From an uncultured Clostridia bacterium (GTDB lineage: Bacteria; Bacillota; Clostridia; Lachnospirales; Lachnospiraceae): a stretch of DNA of 9,783 nucleotides. Positions 6,973-9,783 of this stretch are shown here, piece after piece. Positions within the stretch are counted from its first letter, which is position 1; each line of letters begins with the position of its first letter. The position numbers were made by a program, and so were the translations under genes. Below the pieces are notes generated by a model. That model saw nothing but the letters and a program-made list of their open reading frames with translations, searched no databases and was not told the origin of the DNA. The stretch lies in the NCBI GenBank assembly GCA_947088195.1, contig CAMUFS010000093.1:1-9783 (forward strand), read 5' to 3'.

Positions 6973-8811
6973 ATGGACGAAAACAAGAATAGGAACAGCA
7001 ATAAGCTGCCTAAGAACACACAGACAATCATTATTCTGGTGATTTCAGGACTGCTAATGCTGACATTGATCAGCTTTATGAATAGCTGGATCAAGAGCAG
7101 TACAACGAAGTACATTTCATATACAGAATTTGTGAGCAAGATGGAAGCTGGGGAGATAGAGGCGGTCCGTGTAGAATCAGATCGTATTATTATCGTGCCA
7201 AAGAAACAGGTCAGTCCAATGTTGGAATTTACCTATTATACTGGCTTTGGTGTGGATCGCACAACACTTTATGAGGCATGTGCGGCAAATGGTGTGCAAT
7301 TTGATGTGCCAGTTCAAGATTCTGGCTCAGCCATTCTTGACTTTTTGCTGGTTTGGGTACTGCCGATAGTTTTGATGTATGCTGTGCTGGGATTTTTTGT
7401 GAGAAGGATGACTCGTGGCGGCGGAGGCATGATGGGAGTCGGAAAGAGCACAGCTAAGGTTTATGTGGAGAAGTCTACAGGTGTTACCTTTAAGGATGTG
7501 GCGGGGCAGGATGAGGCAAAGGAATCTCTCACAGAGATTGTGGATTTTCTGCATAATCCAGGAAAATATGTCAAGATTGGCGCCAAGCTTCCAAAGGGTG
7601 CGCTTCTTGTAGGTCCTCCCGGTACAGGTAAGACATTGCTTGCCAAGGCAGTTGCGGGGGAGGCAAAGGTGCCGTTTTTCTCTCTTGCAGGTTCAGATTT
7701 TGTGGAGATGTTTGTCGGGGTTGGTGCTTCCAGAGTGAGAGATCTGTTTAAACAGGCACAGCCAATGGCACCATGGATTATTTTTATTGATGAGATTGAT
7801 GGTTTTGATACGTCAAAGGGACTTTTGATTCTTGCCGCGACAAATCGACCAGAGGTTTTGGATAAAGCATTACTGCGGCCGGGGCGTTTTGACCGAAGAA
7901 TCATTGTGGATAAGCCAGATCTAAAGGGAAGATTGGAGACGTTGCGCGTTCATTCCAAAGACGTATTGATGGATGATAGTGTGAATCTTGATGAGATAGC
8001 ACTTGCCACATCGGGTGCAGTGGGCTCCGATCTGGCTAATATGATTAATGAGGCAGCGATCCTCGCAGTAAAGCGAGGCAGAAATGTGGTAAATCAGGCA
8101 GATCTTTTTGAGTCGGTAGAGGTCGTGATTGCCGGTAAGGAGAAGAAGGATCGCATATTAAAGGAGAAGGAAAAGCGTACCGTTGCCTATCATGAGGTGG
8201 GACATGCACTTGTCACTGCACTTCAAAAAGATGCTGAGCCAGTGCAGAAAATCACGATTGTGCCGAGAACCATGGGATCTTTGGGATATGTGATGCAGGT
8301 GCCGGAGGAAGAGAAATATCTGATGAGCAAGGATGAGCTGGAAGCAAGGCTTGTGACATTGCTTGCCGGACGTGCGGCGGAGGAACTGGTATTTGATACT
8401 GTGACAACGGGTGCGTCGAATGATATTGAGAAAGCAACTCAGATAGCGAGGGCGATGATCACACAATATGGCATGTCAGAGAAGTTTGGCTTAATGAGCC
8501 TTGAGAGCATTGAAAATCGCTATCTGGACGGACGTGCTGTCCTAAATTGTGGGGATGCCACAGCGGCAGAGATTGATCAGGAGGTTATGAAGGTCCTTAA
8601 AAGTGCCTTTGAGCGCGCGCGGCAGTTACTTGCAGAAAACCGTGATGTTTTAGATAAAATCGCTGAATTTTTGTTTGAGAAGGAGACTATTACAGGAAAA
8701 GAATTTATGGAGATTTTCCATGAAGTGCGAGGGGAAGAGCAACAGACGGAGCAGATAGAAGATAAAGTGATTGCCAAGGAGGATATTGAGGTTGAAAAGC
8801 TGGGAGATTAA
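6973..8811 (+). CDS. ftsH: ATP-dependent zinc metalloprotease FtsH with an internal deletion in the AAA+ domain
   Basis: Membrane-anchored hexameric protease that degrades misfolded membrane proteins and short-lived cytosolic regulators. Features in order: first transmembrane helix about 18-38, extracytoplasmic region, second helix about 120-142, Walker A GPPGTGKT (214-221), pore loop MFVG (246-249), Walker B FIDEID (271-276), sensor AATNRP (288-293), arginine fingers in RPGRFDR (302-308), zinc site HEVGH (407-411) with third ligand D484, and an acidic C-terminal tail. The oddity is that Walker B runs straight into DGF. The 27-29 residues that normally intervene (second pore loop, the conserved DEREQTLNQ segment and its helix) are absent without breaking the frame. 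In the AAA+ fold these residues form the crossover between two parallel strands, so ATPase activity is doubtful. The ATG follows AGGAGGAG (6963-6970) and two tandem promoters. The 3' end overlaps the next gene. The family assignment is very secure; function of this allele is not. Confidence 0.92.
   Translation: MDENKNRNSNKLPKNTQTIIILVISGLLMLTLISFMNSWIKSSTTKYISYTEFVSKMEAGEIEAVRVESDRIIIVPKKQVSPMLEFTYYTGFGVDRTTLYEACAANGVQFDVPVQDSGSAILDFLLVWVLPIVLMYAVLGFFVRRMTRGGGGMMGVGKSTAKVYVEKSTGVTFKDVAGQDEAKESLTEIVDFLHNPGKYVKIGAKLPKGALLVGPPGTGKTLLAKAVAGEAKVPFFSLAGSDFVEMFVGVGASRVRDLFKQAQPMAPWIIFIDEIDGFDTSKGLLILAATNRPEVLDKALLRPGRFDRRIIVDKPDLKGRLETLRVHSKDVLMDDSVNLDEIALATSGAVGSDLANMINEAAILAVKRGRNVVNQADLFESVEVVIAGKEKKDRILKEKEKRTVAYHEVGHALVTALQKDAEPVQKITIVPRTMGSLGYVMQVPEEEKYLMSKDELEARLVTLLAGRAAEELVFDTVTTGASNDIEKATQIARAMITQYGMSEKFGLMSLESIENRYLDGRAVLNCGDATAAEIDQEVMKVLKSAFERARQLLAENRDVLDKIAEFLFEKETITGKEFMEIFHEVRGEEQQTEQIEDKVIAKEDIEVEKLGD
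8776..8782 (+). promoter_or_regulatory. Ribosome binding site of the GH43 gene, inside ftsH
   Basis: AAGGAGG lies within the ftsH coding region, 9 bases before TTG 8792. Earlier in-frame TTG codons are less suitable: the one at 8771 lies upstream of the site and the one at 8786 leaves only 3 bases. This fixes the probable start and implies translational coupling to ftsH. Confidence 0.65.
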
Positions 8812-9664
8812 TATACGTGATCCATTTGTGCTGGTATGTGATGGATTGTATTATATGTATGGCACACGCGCGGAAACTTGTTGGGGTGAGGCGACAGGCT
8901 TTGACTGTTATGTAGGAGAGAATCTGGAAGATTGGGAAGGACCTTTTGAGGTATTTCACAAACCAGAGGGTTTCTGGGCGAATAGGAATTGTTGGGCGCC
9001 AGAGGTTCATGCTTATAGGGGAGCCTATTATATGTTTGCGACTTTTAAAGGCGAAGGTATTTTTGGCGGTACGCAGATTCTGCGTGCAAATAATCCCTTG
9101 GGACCTTTTGTGGAGCACAGCGACAGGCAGGTGACACCAAAAGACTGGGAATGTATTGATGGTACGTTTTATGTCAGTCCTGAGGGAAAGCCCTATATTG
9201 TTTTTGTACATGAGTGGGTGCAGATTCATGATGGGACTATCTGTGCGGTGGAGCTGACAGAAGATCTGACGGCAGCAGTCGGTGAGCCAATTACACTATT
9301 TGCTGCGTCAGAGGCAAAAAGCTGGGTACTTGCGCATGAAAACCCAAATCGTCCGGGCAAAAACTATGTCACAGACGGACCATTTCTATATAGAACAAAA
9401 GCAGGCAGGCTGATCCTTTTATGGTCTAGCTTTGGAAGGGATGGTTATACAGAAGCACTGGCTTACTCGGACAATGGTGATGTAACAGGAAAATGGTATC
9501 AGGAGGAAAGGCTTTTGTTTTCCAAAAATGGAGGACATGGCATGATCTTTACAGGGCTTGATGAAAAATTGTACCTCACACTTCATTCGCCAAATGAAAA
9601 ACTAAAGGAGCGCCCTATGTTCTATCGGATTCGAGAACAAAATGATACATTGTATGTAGAATAG
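8792..9664 (+). CDS. Glycoside hydrolase family 43-type five-bladed beta-propeller glycosidase
   Basis: Likely exo-acting glycosidase of GH43 type (typical activities are beta-xylosidase and alpha-L-arabinofuranosidase); the substrate is not determined. From TTG 8792 it has 290 residues and no signal peptide, so it would act in the cytoplasm on imported oligosaccharides. Family marks: IRDPFVLVCDGLYYMYGT with the general-base aspartate D10; WAPEVH at 68-73; CIDGTFYV with D123 in the place of the pKa-modulating aspartate; YVTDGPFLYR with D195 where most GH43 enzymes have the general-acid glutamate (usually EGP); and GGHGMIF with H249. The length fits a single catalytic domain without a carbohydrate-binding module. 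The start overlaps the last 20 bases of ftsH in another frame. An intrinsic terminator follows 6 bases after the stop. Linkage of a sugar hydrolase to ftsH has no obvious functional logic. The fold assignment is firmer than the activity. Confidence 0.85.
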   Translation: MKSWEINIRDPFVLVCDGLYYMYGTRAETCWGEATGFDCYVGENLEDWEGPFEVFHKPEGFWANRNCWAPEVHAYRGAYYMFATFKGEGIFGGTQILRANNPLGPFVEHSDRQVTPKDWECIDGTFYVSPEGKPYIVFVHEWVQIHDGTICAVELTEDLTAAVGEPITLFAASEAKSWVLAHENPNRPGKNYVTDGPFLYRTKAGRLILLWSSFGRDGYTEALAYSDNGDVTGKWYQEERLLFSKNGGHGMIFTGLDEKLYLTLHSPNEKLKERPMFYRIREQNDTLYVE

Positions 9665-9670
9665 GGGATG

Positions 9671-9699
9671 CGGTCAGAACATTCTGACCGTTTTTCTTT
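9671..9699 (+). terminator. Intrinsic terminator after the GH43 gene
   Basis: CGGTCAGA (9671-9678) and TCTGACCG (9683-9690) form a perfect eight-bp stem with an ACAT loop, followed directly by TTTTTCTTT (9691-9699). It ends the ftsH-GH43 transcription unit. Confidence 0.92.
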
Positions 9700-9730
9700 A
9701 TGTACCTAAGGAAATAGGGGATTTGGCAGG

Positions 9731-9783
9731 GTGTTTTATGAAAAGATTAGAATCATGTTCGAGAGTGGTCCGCTTATAGAACT
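9731..9783 (+). CDS. Possible start of a further gene (partial, unidentified)
   Basis: GTG 9731 opens a frame that runs off the right edge and reads MFYEKIRIMFESGPLIE. AGGGGA (9716-9721) lies 9 bases upstream. The residue composition looks protein-like, but 17 codons cannot identify a family. The frame begins only about 30 bases after a strong terminator, leaving little room for a promoter, which weakens the case. An overlapping ATG at 9738 closes after 13 codons and is not credible. Confidence 0.25.
   Translation, partial: MFYEKIRIMFESGPLIE

Noticed and set aside
8705..9229. 174-codon - strand open frame opposite the ftsH-GH43 junction
   Set aside because: It is a shadow of two well-supported genes, and its composition is not protein-like.

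Overview
The window looks like a chromosomal segment of an anaerobic Clostridia-type Firmicute, most likely of the Lachnospiraceae. This is inferred from the wording of the FtsH, GH43 and Rpn-type proteins, strong AGGAGG ribosome binding sites, frequent GTG/TTG starts, the pth-mfd gene order and a moderate G+C content (45% in one counted 60-base line of mfd). No rRNA, tRNA, CRISPR array or classical transposase gene was seen.

Layout. A 17-codon tail of an unidentified upstream gene (2-55) is followed by pth (peptidyl-tRNA hydrolase), mfd (transcription-repair coupling factor) and a cytoplasmic serine hydrolase of the beta-lactamase/EstB fold. These are tightly packed on the + strand and read as one operon of translation and transcription rescue functions plus an accessory esterase. 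About 1.5 kb that breaks the pattern comes next. It holds a strong ribosome binding site leading only to a five-codon reading frame, a long wobble-paired inverted repeat (5465-5607), and an A+T-rich Rpn/PD-(D/E)XK family nuclease gene on the - strand (27% G+C in one counted line) with its own promoter and terminator. Rightward transcription resumes from two tandem sigma-A-like promoters in front of ftsH. The ftsH 3' end overlaps the start of a GH43-type glycosidase gene, and a clear intrinsic terminator closes that unit. The last 50 bases may hold the start of another gene.

Most notable points. (1) FtsH lacks about 27-29 residues between Walker B and the DGF inter-subunit motif, in frame, while the rest of the protein, including the zinc site, is intact. 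The join lies at two similar sequences, which suggests a microhomology deletion, an assembly artefact or a degraded paralogue. (2) The sequence after the serine hydrolase gene folds into a long hairpin. Its outer 24-bp stem has no mismatch, and all four non-Watson-Crick pairs are G.U wobbles when read as + strand RNA, so this is a candidate structured RNA or dispersed repeat. (3) The A+T-rich nuclease island appears to have been placed between two rightward transcription units.
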